Shown here: piece after piece, positions 20,702 to 30,161 of the stretch
Layout: each line of letters starts with the position of its first letter
Position numbering within the stretch: position 1 is the first letter of the stretch
From: a virus
Length of the DNA: 64,000 nucleotides
Reading direction: 5' to 3' (one strand)
Virus record (IMG/VR): IMGVR_UViG_3300042517_000805
Coordinates: 1 to 64,000 of that record
The notes under the pieces: generated by a model
What the model saw: only the letters and a program-made list of their open reading frames with translations
Databases searched by the model: none
What the model was told of the DNA's origin: nothing
Translations under genes and position numbers: made by a program

Positions 20702-21483
20702 GCCTCGACGAAGAAAAATATATCAGAGAGAACTACAAAACATTAAGCTTACAGCAGATAGCTGATAACCTCAATCGTACTGTCTCTCCCGTACAAAGAT
20801 ATGTTTCTGAGAATCAACTATCTATTGTTGAGTCAGATAATGATGCAGAAATATTAAAACACAAGCTTCACACGAAAACTTTTTGGAGAGAAATACAGAG
20901 ACAGTTTGATGTTGACACTGGAGAGCTTGAATACTTTGAAGATACGTGGGTAGGTTTAATAAAACAGTTTAGAGAAGACGTTTTACCAGCAGAAGAACTA
21001 CAAATTAAACAATTCATCACCATAGATATTCTGATTAACAGAAGCATGAAGGAGCGTAAGAGACACATCGCTGAAACAGAAAAACTTCAGAAACAAGTAG
21101 ACAAAGAATATGAAAAGACAGAAACAGAAAGAGACATTCCGAAACTTGCAAATCTGGAAACCCAACTGAGCTTTGCTCGCAATAGCATTGCCAATTATAC
21201 CAATGAGTATACAAAGCTATTAAATGAACAACAGAAAATTAGTAAAGATCTAAAGGCGACCCGAGAGCAGAGAATTAAAAGAATTGAAGACGGGAAAAGT
21301 AGCTGGGTCGGTTTAATTAGAATGTTAGAAGATGAAGAAGTGAGAGAACGAGAAGGTAAGGAAATGGAAATTCTGAGCATGGCTACAGAAAAAGTTAAGT
21401 ATAAGCTACAAGGATATCATAACTATCAAGACGGAGTTGTCGATAAACCCCTACTAACCCCAGAAAGTGTGGACAATGAATAA
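20662..21483 (+). CDS. Putative small terminase subunit (273 aa)
   Basis: TTG start with GGAGAC 6 nt upstream. Residues about 10-50 (RGQLSLDEEKYIRENYKTLS...) form a helix-turn-helix. Residues about 130-220 are a long coiled coil (KERKRHIAETEKLQKQVDKE...), the oligomerisation type seen in small terminases. The position, three genes before the large subunit, supports packaging-site recognition. No sequence signature proves it, so another DNA-binding protein remains possible. Confidence 0.55.
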   Translation: MEANNIPRKRGQLSLDEEKYIRENYKTLSLQQIADNLNRTVSPVQRYVSENQLSIVESDNDAEILKHKLHTKTFWREIQRQFDVDTGELEYFEDTWVGLIKQFREDVLPAEELQIKQFITIDILINRSMKERKRHIAETEKLQKQVDKEYEKTETERDIPKLANLETQLSFARNSIANYTNEYTKLLNEQQKISKDLKATREQRIKRIEDGKSSWVGLIRMLEDEEVREREGKEMEILSMATEKVKYKLQGYHNYQDGVVDKPLLTPESVDNE

Positions 21484-22480
21484 AACAGCACTGATAAGCG
21501 GAATAACAGGACAAGACGGTTCATATCTTGCAGAACTATTATTAGATTTAGACTATGCTGTTATAGGACTATATCGACGATCTAGTTCTTCTAATCTTGA
21601 AAGAATATCACACATTTCTAATCCAAATCTGCACCTAGAAGAATTTGATCTAACCGATCCCAGCTCATGTATTTCAGTTATCAATAAGTATAAGCCAGAT
21701 GAATTTTACAATTTAGCTGCACAAAGCCATGTTGGGACAAGTTTTAATCAGCCCACCACAACATTTGAAATTGACACTATAGGAGTTATTAATTTATTAG
21801 AGAGCATCAGGAAGTTTTCTAATAGTACAAAATTTTATCAGGCTAGCACAAGTGAAATGTTTGGATCTAATTATTCTGTAGGAGTGGGTAATAATAAATA
21901 TCAGAATGAAGATACTAAGTTTTTACCACAAAGCCCCTACGCTGTTGCCAAGATGGCAAGTCATAGAATGATACAAATATACAGAGAGGCTTATGGTCTA
22001 TATACTTGTTCTGGAATTTTATTTAATCACGAAAGTCCACGACGAGGTGTAAATTTTGTTACTCGTAAGATAACTAATTTTATCGGTCAACTTGTTTCCG
22101 GATCAATATCACCTGCATCAAAACTTGGGTTGGGCAACTTAGAGGCTAGTAGAGATTGGGGACATGCTAGAGACTATGTCAAGGGCATGTTTTTAATGCT
22201 ACAACAAGATGAAGCAGACGATTTTGTATTAAGTACTGGAGATACATATACTGTGAGAGAATTTTGTGAAAAAGCATTTTCTTATGTTAATTTAAATTGG
22301 TCCGATTACATATTTATTGATCCAGAGTTCTATAGACCCTGTGAGGTTAATTATCTTAAAGGTGATAGTACTAAGGCAAGAAATAAGCTTGGGTGGTCTC
22401 CTAATGTGTCGTTTGATGATCTGGTCAAAGATATGGTAGATAGTGATATTTCTAAATATAGAACCAACTCATATGTTTAA
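21476..22480 (+). CDS. gmd: GDP-mannose 4,6-dehydratase
   Basis: 334 residues, starting MNKTALISGITGQDGSYLAE (the GTG 9 nt upstream is less likely). Extended SDR signatures: GITGQDG (9-15), NLAAQSHVGTSF, ASTSEMFG, SPYAVAKMAS with catalytic Tyr and Lys, NHESPRRG and GNLEASRDWGHARDYV. Converts GDP-mannose to GDP-4-keto-6-deoxymannose, the substrate of the fucose synthase at 18160. It overlaps the neighbouring genes at both ends (8 nt each) inside the packaging operon, so it is expressed with virion genes. Confidence 0.96.
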   Translation: MNKTALISGITGQDGSYLAELLLDLDYAVIGLYRRSSSSNLERISHISNPNLHLEEFDLTDPSSCISVINKYKPDEFYNLAAQSHVGTSFNQPTTTFEIDTIGVINLLESIRKFSNSTKFYQASTSEMFGSNYSVGVGNNKYQNEDTKFLPQSPYAVAKMASHRMIQIYREAYGLYTCSGILFNHESPRRGVNFVTRKITNFIGQLVSGSISPASKLGLGNLEASRDWGHARDYVKGMFLMLQQDEADDFVLSTGDTYTVREFCEKAFSYVNLNWSDYIFIDPEFYRPCEVNYLKGDSTKARNKLGWSPNVSFDDLVKDMVDSDISKYRTNSYV

Positions 22481-22751
22481 GCGTAATTTTGATGATCCAG
22501 AATATAAAAAGTGGAGAACCAAGGTATATAAAAGAGACAAACATCAGTGCCAATGGCTAGGATGTACTATGCGTAAAAGGCTAAATGCTCATCATATTAA
22601 AACTTGGGCTAATTTTCCTGGTTTGAGATTTGATGTTAATAATGGAATTACTTTATGTTATTATCATCACAAACTAATCCAAGGATTAGAACATATATAT
22701 GAAGCAGTATTCTTAAAAATATTAGCGGATAAAAAAAATGACTCATTATAA
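22473..22751 (+). CDS. HNH endonuclease (92 aa)
   Basis: Starts MFKRNFDDPEYKKWRTKVYK, overlapping the gmd stop. The motif CQWLGC...LNAHHIKTWANFP...FDVNNGITLCYYHH is a complete HNH with the two Cys pairs of the zinc-stabilised type. HNH proteins beside the terminase are needed for packaging in several HK97-type phages, which suits this location; a homing role is less likely as it is tightly overlapped in the operon. Confidence 0.85.
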   Translation: MFKRNFDDPEYKKWRTKVYKRDKHQCQWLGCTMRKRLNAHHIKTWANFPGLRFDVNNGITLCYYHHKLIQGLEHIYEAVFLKILADKKNDSL

Positions 22752-23217
22752 TAACTTTACTATTATTGTAGACACAAGAGAACAACAACCCTGGGTTTTT
22801 GAGTCTTATACTACAGCAAATAAAAAACTAGATACTGGAGATTATAGCATAGAAGGATTAGAGCACTTAATTTGTGTTGAAAGAAAAAAGAGTGCTAGTG
22901 AATTTGCTAACAATGTTGTAGAAAGCAGGTTCAAAGATGTAATAATGAGAATGAGCAATATCAAGTACGCATTTTTATTACTAGAATTCGATCTAGAAGA
23001 CCTTCTAGTTTATCCTATAGGATCTACTGTTCCCAAAAAGATGTGGGATAAGATTAAAATTAGTCCAGCTTTCTTAATTAAAAATATATTAGAGCTAGAG
23101 ATGTCTCATAATATCAAAGTGTTCTTTTGTGGTAATGCTACAAACGCTGCTAAGCTTGCAGAAATGATTCTTAAAAAGATTCACTATTTAGAAGTGGTTA
23201 AACAGAATAATGTCTAA
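22738..23217 (+). CDS. ERCC4/XPF-type nuclease (159 aa)
   Basis: Matches the ERCC4 nuclease domain: IIVDTREQQPWVF (about 9-21), LDTGDYSIEGL (about 34-44) and the catalytic ICVERKKSASEF (about 49-60). Only the nuclease domain is present, without a helicase or HhH pair. Stand-alone ERCC4 proteins in phages act in recombination, repair or DNA processing. It overlaps HNH by 14 nt and TerL by 8 nt, suggesting a packaging-linked role. Confidence 0.85.
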   Translation: MTHYNNFTIIVDTREQQPWVFESYTTANKKLDTGDYSIEGLEHLICVERKKSASEFANNVVESRFKDVIMRMSNIKYAFLLLEFDLEDLLVYPIGSTVPKKMWDKIKISPAFLIKNILELEMSHNIKVFFCGNATNAAKLAEMILKKIHYLEVVKQNNV

Positions 23218-25231
23218 AAACGTAGCTTTCGACAATGCATGGCTCGGATTAGGAGACCTATCGACTCTGTCGATTGATAGTAATCCTATGATTCATAGAA
23301 ACGAACTGGATATAGAAAATCCAGATTTGCATTTAATGAAACTACTAAGAAACCCAAAGTATATTGGAGGCACATGTAAACTGTTGTTCGGTATAGAATT
23401 ACATCCAATACAGATGACTATTCTTCAAGAACTATGGATTAGACCATTTCCTATGTATATTGCTAGTCGTGGGTGGGGTAAAAGTTTCTTGCTAGCCCTA
23501 TACTGTGTTGTCAGAATGACATTTTATCCAGGAACAAAAATAGTAGTAGTTGGTGCTGCTTTTCGTCAAAGTAAAATCATTTTTGAATACATGGAAACTA
23601 TATGGCGTAGTAGTCCCATATTAAGAAGTATTTTTGGCGGTGGGGATGATGGTCCTCGTCGAGATGTTGATAGATGCACAATGAGATTAGGAGATAGTTG
23701 GACAGTAGCCATTCCCATGGGTGACGGAAGTAAAATCAGAGGACTAAGAGCACATATTATTATTGCAGACGAATTTGCCTCTATATCTCCAGATATTTAT
23801 GAAACCGTAGTCTCTGGATTCGCAGCAGTATCGGCTAGTCCAATACAGAACGTAAAAGAAGAAGCCAAAAAAGCAGCGATGGTTGAGGCTGGATTATGGA
23901 ATACTGAGCTAGAAGCACTCAATGTTAAGATGGGCAATCAGGCCATTATATCAGGAACAGCAGATTACGCATTCAAGCACTTTGCATCATATTGGAAAAG
24001 ATATAAAGCGATTATAGAGAGTAAGGGGGATGCTAAAAAACTAGAAGAAATTTTTAAAGGAGAAGTTCCTAGTAATTTTAATTGGAAAGACTATAGTATC
24101 ATTAGAATGCCATATGAGCTAATACCCAAAGGATTTATGGATGATAAACAGGTTTCAAGAGCTAAGGCTACTATTCATAGCGGTATTTATAATATGGAAT
24201 ATGCTGCCTGCTTTGTTAGTGATAGTGAAGGATTCTTTAGAAGGAGCTTGATAGAAAATTGTGTCGTATCTAATAACAATATCATAATAGACAGTAAGCC
24301 AATTAAATTTTCAGCAGCAATTAACGGTGATCCTAATAAGCAATATATCTATGGTATTGACCCAGCATCCGAACAAGACAATTTCAGTATAGTAATACTA
24401 GAGGTTAATCCCACACATTCGCGTATAGTCTATTGCTGGACAACAAATCGTGCTAATTTTAAGGAAAGACAAAAAATAGGCTTGGTTACTGAACATGATT
24501 TTTATGGATTCTGTTGTAGAAAAATTCGTAATTTAATGAAGACCTTTACTCCTATACGAATCGGTATGGATGCTCAGGGTGGTGGTGTCGCTATTGAAGA
24601 AGGACTACATGATCCTTTAAAAATAGATGGCGGAGAGCATCTAATATGGCCGGTGATAGATGATAACAAATCTAAAGATACTGATGATCAAACTGGATTG
24701 CATATTTTAGAGCTGGTTCAATTTGCCAAAGCAGAATGGACTAGTCAGGCTAATCATGGTATGAGAAAAGACTTTGAGGATAAAGTATTACTATTTCCAG
24801 AATTTGACAACTTAACCCTTGGTTTGGCATTAGAACAAGAAAATAAAAATATTATCAGCACCGACCTAAGTGCCGCCTTATATGATAGTTTAAGTGAATG
24901 TATTTTAGAGATAGAAGAGCTTAAAAATGAATTAACAACTATTGTTATGACACAAACAAGTAATAACGCCAACGCCAGAGACAGATGGGATACTCCTGAA
25001 ACTAAACTATCTCATGGAAAAAAGGGCCGATTAAGAAAAGATAGATATAGTGCCTTATTAATTGCCAATATGTTAGCTCGTCAAATTAATAGAGCCCTTA
25101 AGCCAGTAGACTATGATGTGATTGGTGCAGATGCTCGTAATTCCGTAAAAAGTGATGGAAAGTTATATAAGGGTCCAGATTGGTTTGTATCTGGCGCCAA
25201 TGATGATATTTATACGGGAATTTATAGATAA
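23210..25231 (+). CDS. terL: Large terminase subunit
   Basis: 673 residues. ATPase: Walker A SRGWGKS (86-92), Walker B IIIADE (183-188, catalytic Glu188). Nuclease: YGIDPASEQDN near 380 with the first acidic residue of the RNase H-like fold, then GMDAQGGG at about 453. Motor that pumps DNA into the prohead and cuts it. Overlaps the ERCC4 gene by 8 nt. Followed by a candidate late promoter and an endonuclease gene before the portal. Confidence 0.95.
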   Translation: MSKNVAFDNAWLGLGDLSTLSIDSNPMIHRNELDIENPDLHLMKLLRNPKYIGGTCKLLFGIELHPIQMTILQELWIRPFPMYIASRGWGKSFLLALYCVVRMTFYPGTKIVVVGAAFRQSKIIFEYMETIWRSSPILRSIFGGGDDGPRRDVDRCTMRLGDSWTVAIPMGDGSKIRGLRAHIIIADEFASISPDIYETVVSGFAAVSASPIQNVKEEAKKAAMVEAGLWNTELEALNVKMGNQAIISGTADYAFKHFASYWKRYKAIIESKGDAKKLEEIFKGEVPSNFNWKDYSIIRMPYELIPKGFMDDKQVSRAKATIHSGIYNMEYAACFVSDSEGFFRRSLIENCVVSNNNIIIDSKPIKFSAAINGDPNKQYIYGIDPASEQDNFSIVILEVNPTHSRIVYCWTTNRANFKERQKIGLVTEHDFYGFCCRKIRNLMKTFTPIRIGMDAQGGGVAIEEGLHDPLKIDGGEHLIWPVIDDNKSKDTDDQTGLHILELVQFAKAEWTSQANHGMRKDFEDKVLLFPEFDNLTLGLALEQENKNIISTDLSAALYDSLSECILEIEELKNELTTIVMTQTSNNANARDRWDTPETKLSHGKKGRLRKDRYSALLIANMLARQINRALKPVDYDVIGADARNSVKSDGKLYKGPDWFVSGANDDIYTGIYR

Positions 25232-25232
25232 A

Positions 25233-25256
25233 AGTGTATAAAGAACTATAATACAA
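25233..25256 (+). promoter_or_regulatory. Candidate late promoter
   Basis: AGTGTATAAAGAACTATAAT directly after the terL stop, ahead of the endonuclease and portal genes. Matches GGTGTAT-N-CTATAAT with one change at the first base. Confidence 0.55.
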
Positions 25257-25288
25257 TTACCGTTTGCATCGTAATACGATTAGATTTT

Positions 25289-25870
25289 ATGAAAATAGTA
25301 AAAGACAAAAATTATTGTAGATTATGTCGTCAATTTAATATTAACGCAAGTAATAATCGCACAAATTATTGTCAAAAATGTAAAAATAATATCGCTGTAA
25401 AAAATGATATTTTTGATAGATGGTCCTCTTCTAATGTTTTTATTAGTACCTCATTTATTGATTGCGTTGATAAAAAAGAATGGTTAGGTTTTACAGACGT
25501 AAAATTTAATAATATGCTGATTGATCAAATATCTAATAAATTTTCTGATTTATCCTATTGTATTTCTACTCCTGAAAGACAAAAACTTAAAAACTATATT
25601 GGTGGAAATTATTTATACTTACTTTCTGACGAAAAATGTAATTTATTAAAAATTGGTCAAACACAAAATCTGATTAATAGATTTAATAGATACTATAATG
25701 CGTCTGAGAGCAAACCAATTTATTATCATGTGTTTTCTGTTGACAGTTATGAAAAACAAGACCTATACGAAGATAAAATTAGAAATTACTTAGAATTTTT
25801 GGGCTATGTTCTCCCACTCGATAACACTGGATCAAGACTCAAGTACATACTACAAACCACAACAATATAA
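25289..25870 (+). CDS. GIY-YIG (T5orf172/MUG113-like) endonuclease (193 aa)
   Basis: N-terminal zinc-finger-like CRLCRQF...YCQKC (10-32), then residues about 105-190 matching the T5orf172/MUG113 branch of GIY-YIG nucleases: NYLYLLSDEKCNLLKIGQTQ, NLINRFNRYYN. Very AT-rich, with a poor RBS and its own upstream spacer between terL and portal, which are normally adjacent. This looks like an inserted homing-type endonuclease. Activity not assured. Confidence 0.75.
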   Translation: MKIVKDKNYCRLCRQFNINASNNRTNYCQKCKNNIAVKNDIFDRWSSSNVFISTSFIDCVDKKEWLGFTDVKFNNMLIDQISNKFSDLSYCISTPERQKLKNYIGGNYLYLLSDEKCNLLKIGQTQNLINRFNRYYNASESKPIYYHVFSVDSYEKQDLYEDKIRNYLEFLGYVLPLDNTGSRLKYILQTTTI

Positions 25871-25879
25871 AATAACAAT

Positions 25880-28078
25880 ATGGCTAACAGAAAAACAAAA
25901 AACGAAATTATTAAAGACGCTAATATTATCCCAGAGGATGCGTATGTCACATGGGGTGATGATTTGGCCAGTAAGCAGGAAGCTCTAAAAGCATCTGCTT
26001 CATCTTTAGACGAATTTACCTTAGTAGAAAGAGCTGTTGCTGCTGGTGGCAGAAGATATAGCTTAGACTTTTCTAATTTAGATGGTCAAACAGGAAGTCG
26101 TCCAGGTTTAACCAAATCAGATTACTATACTTTCCGTCCACAAGAAGCTCCTCCTAATCAAATAAAAGCCATCTTGCGCAGAGCAGATGAGGTTTATCAA
26201 CGTGTGGGCTTGGTTAAAAATGTTATAGATTTGATGGGTGATTTTGCTAGTCAAGGCATCAGATTAGTTCACAGAAATAAAAGAATTGAAAGATTTTATA
26301 GGCAGTGGTTTAAAAAAATTAGTGGCAAAGATCGTAGCGAAAGATTTCTTAATAATATATACAAAAGCGGTAATATCGTTATTGATCGTAGAACAGCAAA
26401 AATAAGCGTTAAGGTTGCAGATAAGCTTTATAGGGCTTTGGGTTCTGCCGATATGCAATTGGCAGATCTTCCAGAAGTGTCTGTAGAAAAAAGAGAGATT
26501 CCTTGGAAATACACATTTATTGACCCTGCTTGTGTCGAGGTTGCTGCTGGAGCATTATCTTCATTTGTTAGCAACAAGACTTACGAATTACAATTACCAC
26601 CATCATTACGAAGAATTATTAATAGTCCAAAAACAGAAGCTGAAAAAGCTGTTGTTTTAGGATTACCAGAACAGATTATAGAAGCAGCAAAAGCTAAGAA
26701 GCCATATCCTCTTGATCCTAATAAAACTCTAGTTTTTCATTATAAGAAAGACGATTGGCAATCATGGGCCTATCCTATGATTTATGCTATCATGGATGAT
26801 ATTACTGTTATTGAAAAGCTTAAACTAGCAGACATGGCTGCTCTCGACGGAGCAATTAGCAATATTCGCATATTCAAACTAGGTAGTCTAGAACATAAAA
26901 TAGCGCCAACCAGAGCAGCTACTGCTAAACTAGCTAGTATTTTAGGTAATAACGTTGGTGGTGGTACTATGGACTTGATTTGGGGGCCAGATATTGAACT
27001 GGTCGAATCAAATACTAACGTTCACAATTTTCTTGGAGAGGGTAAATATATTCCTCACTTGAATTCGGTATATGCTGGCCTGGGAATTCCTCCAACACTA
27101 ACAGGAACGTTTGGTGCTGCTGGAACAACAAACAATTTCATTTCTCTAAAGACCCTCACTCAAAGACTACAATATGGCAGAGATGTTTTAATACAATTTT
27201 GGGAACAAGAAATTGCAATTGTACAGAAAGCAATGGGTTTCAAATATCCTGCTAAAATTGAATTTGATAGAATGGATCTTAGTAACGAAGATAGCGAAAA
27301 GGCATTACTAATACAACTAGCTGACAGAAATGTTATTAGCGATGAGTTGTTGCAAACAAGATTTGGTTTTGATCCAGACATTGAGAGATCAAGACTTAAT
27401 CGTGAAAGCAGAGATAGGGCAGCTGAAAGGATGATACCAAAATCTGGACCATGGCATGATCCACAATTTGAAAACGCTTTGCGTAAAATTTCTTTACAGC
27501 TTGGTATAGCTGCTCCTAGTCAAGTTGGTCTTGAGCTAGATCCTAAAAAGTCTGGAGAAAAAAATGCTCTAGAATTAAAACAAGCCTTAACTCCTCCTAA
27601 AATGCCGCCGGGATCAACTAATCCATCACCAGACAAGCTTCCTAAAGAAGCTGGAGAAGGAAGACCCAAACTATCTAAAGATAGTGAAAAACGAAAAGAC
27701 AGAACATTCAGTCCAAGAACAGGTGCTTCATTAAGATTGTGGGCTACAGCAGCACAAGAAGATATTGGCGAAATTATTAACCCAATATTACTAGAGTTTT
27801 TTAATAAAAAGAATATTCGTAGCTTATCCAATATAGAAAATAAACAATTAGAAGACTTAAAAACAAATATATTGTTTAAATTTAATCCATACTCTAATAT
27901 TAGTGAAGCAGAAATAGTTAAACAGATAAGTGAACCTATTGACCATAATTTAATTAATAACTATTATAGTTGGTTAAAATTAATTTCGATAGATATAAAC
28001 AGAGAATTAACAGTTGATGAAATCAAACAAGCTAAGGCTTCTTTCTATGATATGGTGTATAACCAGTCAGCCAAATAA
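25880..28078 (+). CDS. Portal protein
   Basis: 732 residues. The central region has typical portal features: VYQRVGLVKNVIDLMGDFAS (about 97-120), a KDDWQSWAYPMIYAIMDDIT stretch, and GLGIPPTLTGTFGAAGTTNN near 400 followed by a long helix (LKTLTQRLQYGRDVLIQFWE). The C-terminal 150 residues are charged and Pro-rich, then helical. Forms the dodecameric ring at the head vertex. Placed after terL and before the protease, as in most tailed phages. Confidence 0.9.
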   Translation: MANRKTKNEIIKDANIIPEDAYVTWGDDLASKQEALKASASSLDEFTLVERAVAAGGRRYSLDFSNLDGQTGSRPGLTKSDYYTFRPQEAPPNQIKAILRRADEVYQRVGLVKNVIDLMGDFASQGIRLVHRNKRIERFYRQWFKKISGKDRSERFLNNIYKSGNIVIDRRTAKISVKVADKLYRALGSADMQLADLPEVSVEKREIPWKYTFIDPACVEVAAGALSSFVSNKTYELQLPPSLRRIINSPKTEAEKAVVLGLPEQIIEAAKAKKPYPLDPNKTLVFHYKKDDWQSWAYPMIYAIMDDITVIEKLKLADMAALDGAISNIRIFKLGSLEHKIAPTRAATAKLASILGNNVGGGTMDLIWGPDIELVESNTNVHNFLGEGKYIPHLNSVYAGLGIPPTLTGTFGAAGTTNNFISLKTLTQRLQYGRDVLIQFWEQEIAIVQKAMGFKYPAKIEFDRMDLSNEDSEKALLIQLADRNVISDELLQTRFGFDPDIERSRLNRESRDRAAERMIPKSGPWHDPQFENALRKISLQLGIAAPSQVGLELDPKKSGEKNALELKQALTPPKMPPGSTNPSPDKLPKEAGEGRPKLSKDSEKRKDRTFSPRTGASLRLWATAAQEDIGEIINPILLEFFNKKNIRSLSNIENKQLEDLKTNILFKFNPYSNISEAEIVKQISEPIDHNLINNYYSWLKLISIDINRELTVDEIKQAKASFYDMVYNQSAK

Positions 28079-28092
28079 CTAAGGTAAAAACT

Positions 28093-29649
28093 ATGCAAAT
28101 ATTTGAACAAGAAAAAGCAGATGGTTTAGCTTCGGCTCTTCAAGCATCCGCCTCAATTTCTTATGCTAGTGTGGCACTGCCATACAACGGAGCTAATAAG
28201 GATATTAAATATCTAAAGAGCATAGCGTCGTTTAGCGATGAAGACTTATACTATGTTCAGTCCATTCTAGTATCGTCATCATGGAATAAAAATGATGATA
28301 TATTTGATAAACTAGAAGTATGGAATGCTAGGAATACTCCAGAACATAAGCCTACCAATCTCGAACACAATGAAGAAACTATTATTGGTCATATTATTTC
28401 TAATTGGCCAATTACAGAAGATGGCATACTAATCGACGAAAATACTCCGGTAGATAATTTACCAGAAAAATATCATATATTAACTGGTTCTGTTATTTAT
28501 AAGGGCTTTACTACTCCAGAACTCAGAGAAAGATCAGAAAAGCTGATTGCAGAAATCGAAAGTGGATCAAAGTACGTTAGTATGGAATGTTTCTTTAAGG
28601 GATTTGATTATGGTGTTTTAAATAAAGCTAGCGGAGAATACAAAATTCTTAGCAGAAATAATGAAACAGCATACCTAACAAAGTACCTGCGAGCATATGG
28701 TGGTCTTGGTGAACATGAAGACTATAAAATAGGTAGAGTTCTAAGAAATATTACCTTTACTGGTAAGGGTTATGTTGACAAACCAGCTAATCAAGATAGT
28801 ATAATCTTTTCTAAGAATATGATTATTAAATCAGAACCAGAACCAGAAACAATAATTGATAATTTTGAAGAAAAAAATGAAGAAATTGTCAATTCAGGTG
28901 TATTAAATTTTCAATCCAATACTAATTCGGAGATTTTAACTATGAGTGCAGCTAAAGAAGGGGTTGTAATGGCAAATACAGAAACTACAACAGAAGTCGT
29001 TGCGCAAGTAACTGAACTTAAAACAGCAAACGAAAAACTACAAGCAGAGCTTGCAGAAGTTGTTGCTGCCAAAGACAGTGAAATTGCTCAGATCAAAGAG
29101 CAGGCTGCACAATTACTAGCACAAGAAATCGAGAAGCTTCAAACAGAAATGTTGGCTGAAGCTGCTAAGAAAATGGACGAAGAAAAGAAAGCTAAAGACG
29201 AAGAAATGACAAAAGTCAAGTCTGAGCTTGATGCCGCCAATGAAGTCATTGCTGGCTATAAAATGAAAGAAGAAGAGATGGCCAAGAAAGAAAAGAAAAT
29301 GAAACGTATGGCTTCTCTTGTTGAGGTTGGCTTTGATAACGAAGCAGCCTCTGCTACAGTAGATAAATTTGAGTCTCTTGATGATGTTTCTTTTGAGGCT
29401 ATGACATCACTCTTTGCTGGCAAATTACCTCCTTGGTTAAACAAGAAGGATAAGGAAGACGACAAAGAGAAGAAAGATAAGCCCAAAGCCTCGTCTGATA
29501 ATGCCGATTCCCAGGTTTTGGAGCAGGCTGAAGAAGATGAGTCTGTTAATTTGAGCGTCGGCGGCGAAACAGAATCCCAAGTGGATTCAACAAGAGCTGC
29601 TTTGGTCGAATTCGTATGTAGCAAACTAGGCAAAAAGAATAACAAATAA
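28093..29649 (+). CDS. Prohead protease fused to scaffold
   Basis: 518 residues. The N-terminal about 240 residues resemble phage head-maturation proteases (NLEHNEETIIGHIISNWP, SGSKYVSMECFFKGFDYGV, ITFTGKGYVDKPANQDS). Residues about 295-400 form a long charged coiled coil (ELKTANEKLQAELAEVVAAK...). A Lys/Asp-rich linker and a C-terminal helix follow, as in scaffolding proteins. Probably processed during head maturation. The catalytic residues are not certain by eye. Confidence 0.75.
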   Translation: MQIFEQEKADGLASALQASASISYASVALPYNGANKDIKYLKSIASFSDEDLYYVQSILVSSSWNKNDDIFDKLEVWNARNTPEHKPTNLEHNEETIIGHIISNWPITEDGILIDENTPVDNLPEKYHILTGSVIYKGFTTPELRERSEKLIAEIESGSKYVSMECFFKGFDYGVLNKASGEYKILSRNNETAYLTKYLRAYGGLGEHEDYKIGRVLRNITFTGKGYVDKPANQDSIIFSKNMIIKSEPEPETIIDNFEEKNEEIVNSGVLNFQSNTNSEILTMSAAKEGVVMANTETTTEVVAQVTELKTANEKLQAELAEVVAAKDSEIAQIKEQAAQLLAQEIEKLQTEMLAEAAKKMDEEKKAKDEEMTKVKSELDAANEVIAGYKMKEEEMAKKEKKMKRMASLVEVGFDNEAASATVDKFESLDDVSFEAMTSLFAGKLPPWLNKKDKEDDKEKKDKPKASSDNADSQVLEQAEEDESVNLSVGGETESQVDSTRAALVEFVCSKLGKKNNK

Positions 29650-29673
29650 CTCACTTTTAATGGAGATTTTACA

Positions 29674-30132
29674 ATGGCTCTAAAACCAGATCGTGTTGAA
29701 CTTTTAACTGATGTTTCCTTTTTCATGAACACAACAGCCGAGCGTGGTGGTGTTGTCAGTGTTGTAACAGCCACCAGTGGTGTTGGCGTTTCAATGGACG
29801 ACGCTAATGCTGTTGTTGCTTATGCTGCGGTTGCTTCTGGCGCCAAGCCAGTTGGCCTACTATTGAATGATGTTGTTAACCTTGATCTAACCAGACAGCA
29901 CATCAACTGGCACAAAGACGAGACACAAGTTGGTGGCAAGGTCACCGTGCTTCGTGTTGGTCAGGTTACAACAAATATGTTAGTTGCTGCTATCACTCCT
30001 TCTGCTGGTGCTGATGCTTATGTTGGTGCTAGTGGCTTGATTGGAACAAGTAGTACGAATGCTGTTAAGATTGGTCAATTCCTTAGCGCCAAAGATACCG
30101 ACGGCTACGTCAAAGTATCAGTTAACCTTTAA
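29674..30132 (+). CDS. Head decoration protein (152 aa)
   Basis: MALKPDRVELLTDVSFFMNT with a strong RBS (GGAGATTTTACA). Gly/Val/Ala-rich, all-beta, with LTRQHINWHKDETQVGGKVT and a C-terminal GYVKVSVNL. Genes of this size and type between protease and major capsid protein usually encode trimeric cement/decoration proteins. Short spacing to the capsid gene suggests abundant co-expression. Confidence 0.75.
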   Translation: MALKPDRVELLTDVSFFMNTTAERGGVVSVVTATSGVGVSMDDANAVVAYAAVASGAKPVGLLLNDVVNLDLTRQHINWHKDETQVGGKVTVLRVGQVTTNMLVAAITPSAGADAYVGASGLIGTSSTNAVKIGQFLSAKDTDGYVKVSVNL

Positions 30133-30161
30133 TCATTTTTCAATAACAGGGAGATAAACAC

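Noticed and set aside
29256-29774. Leftward 172-residue frame
   Set aside because: Antisense to the scaffold coiled coil, Ser/Leu-rich, no RBS, on the wrong strand of a dense operon.
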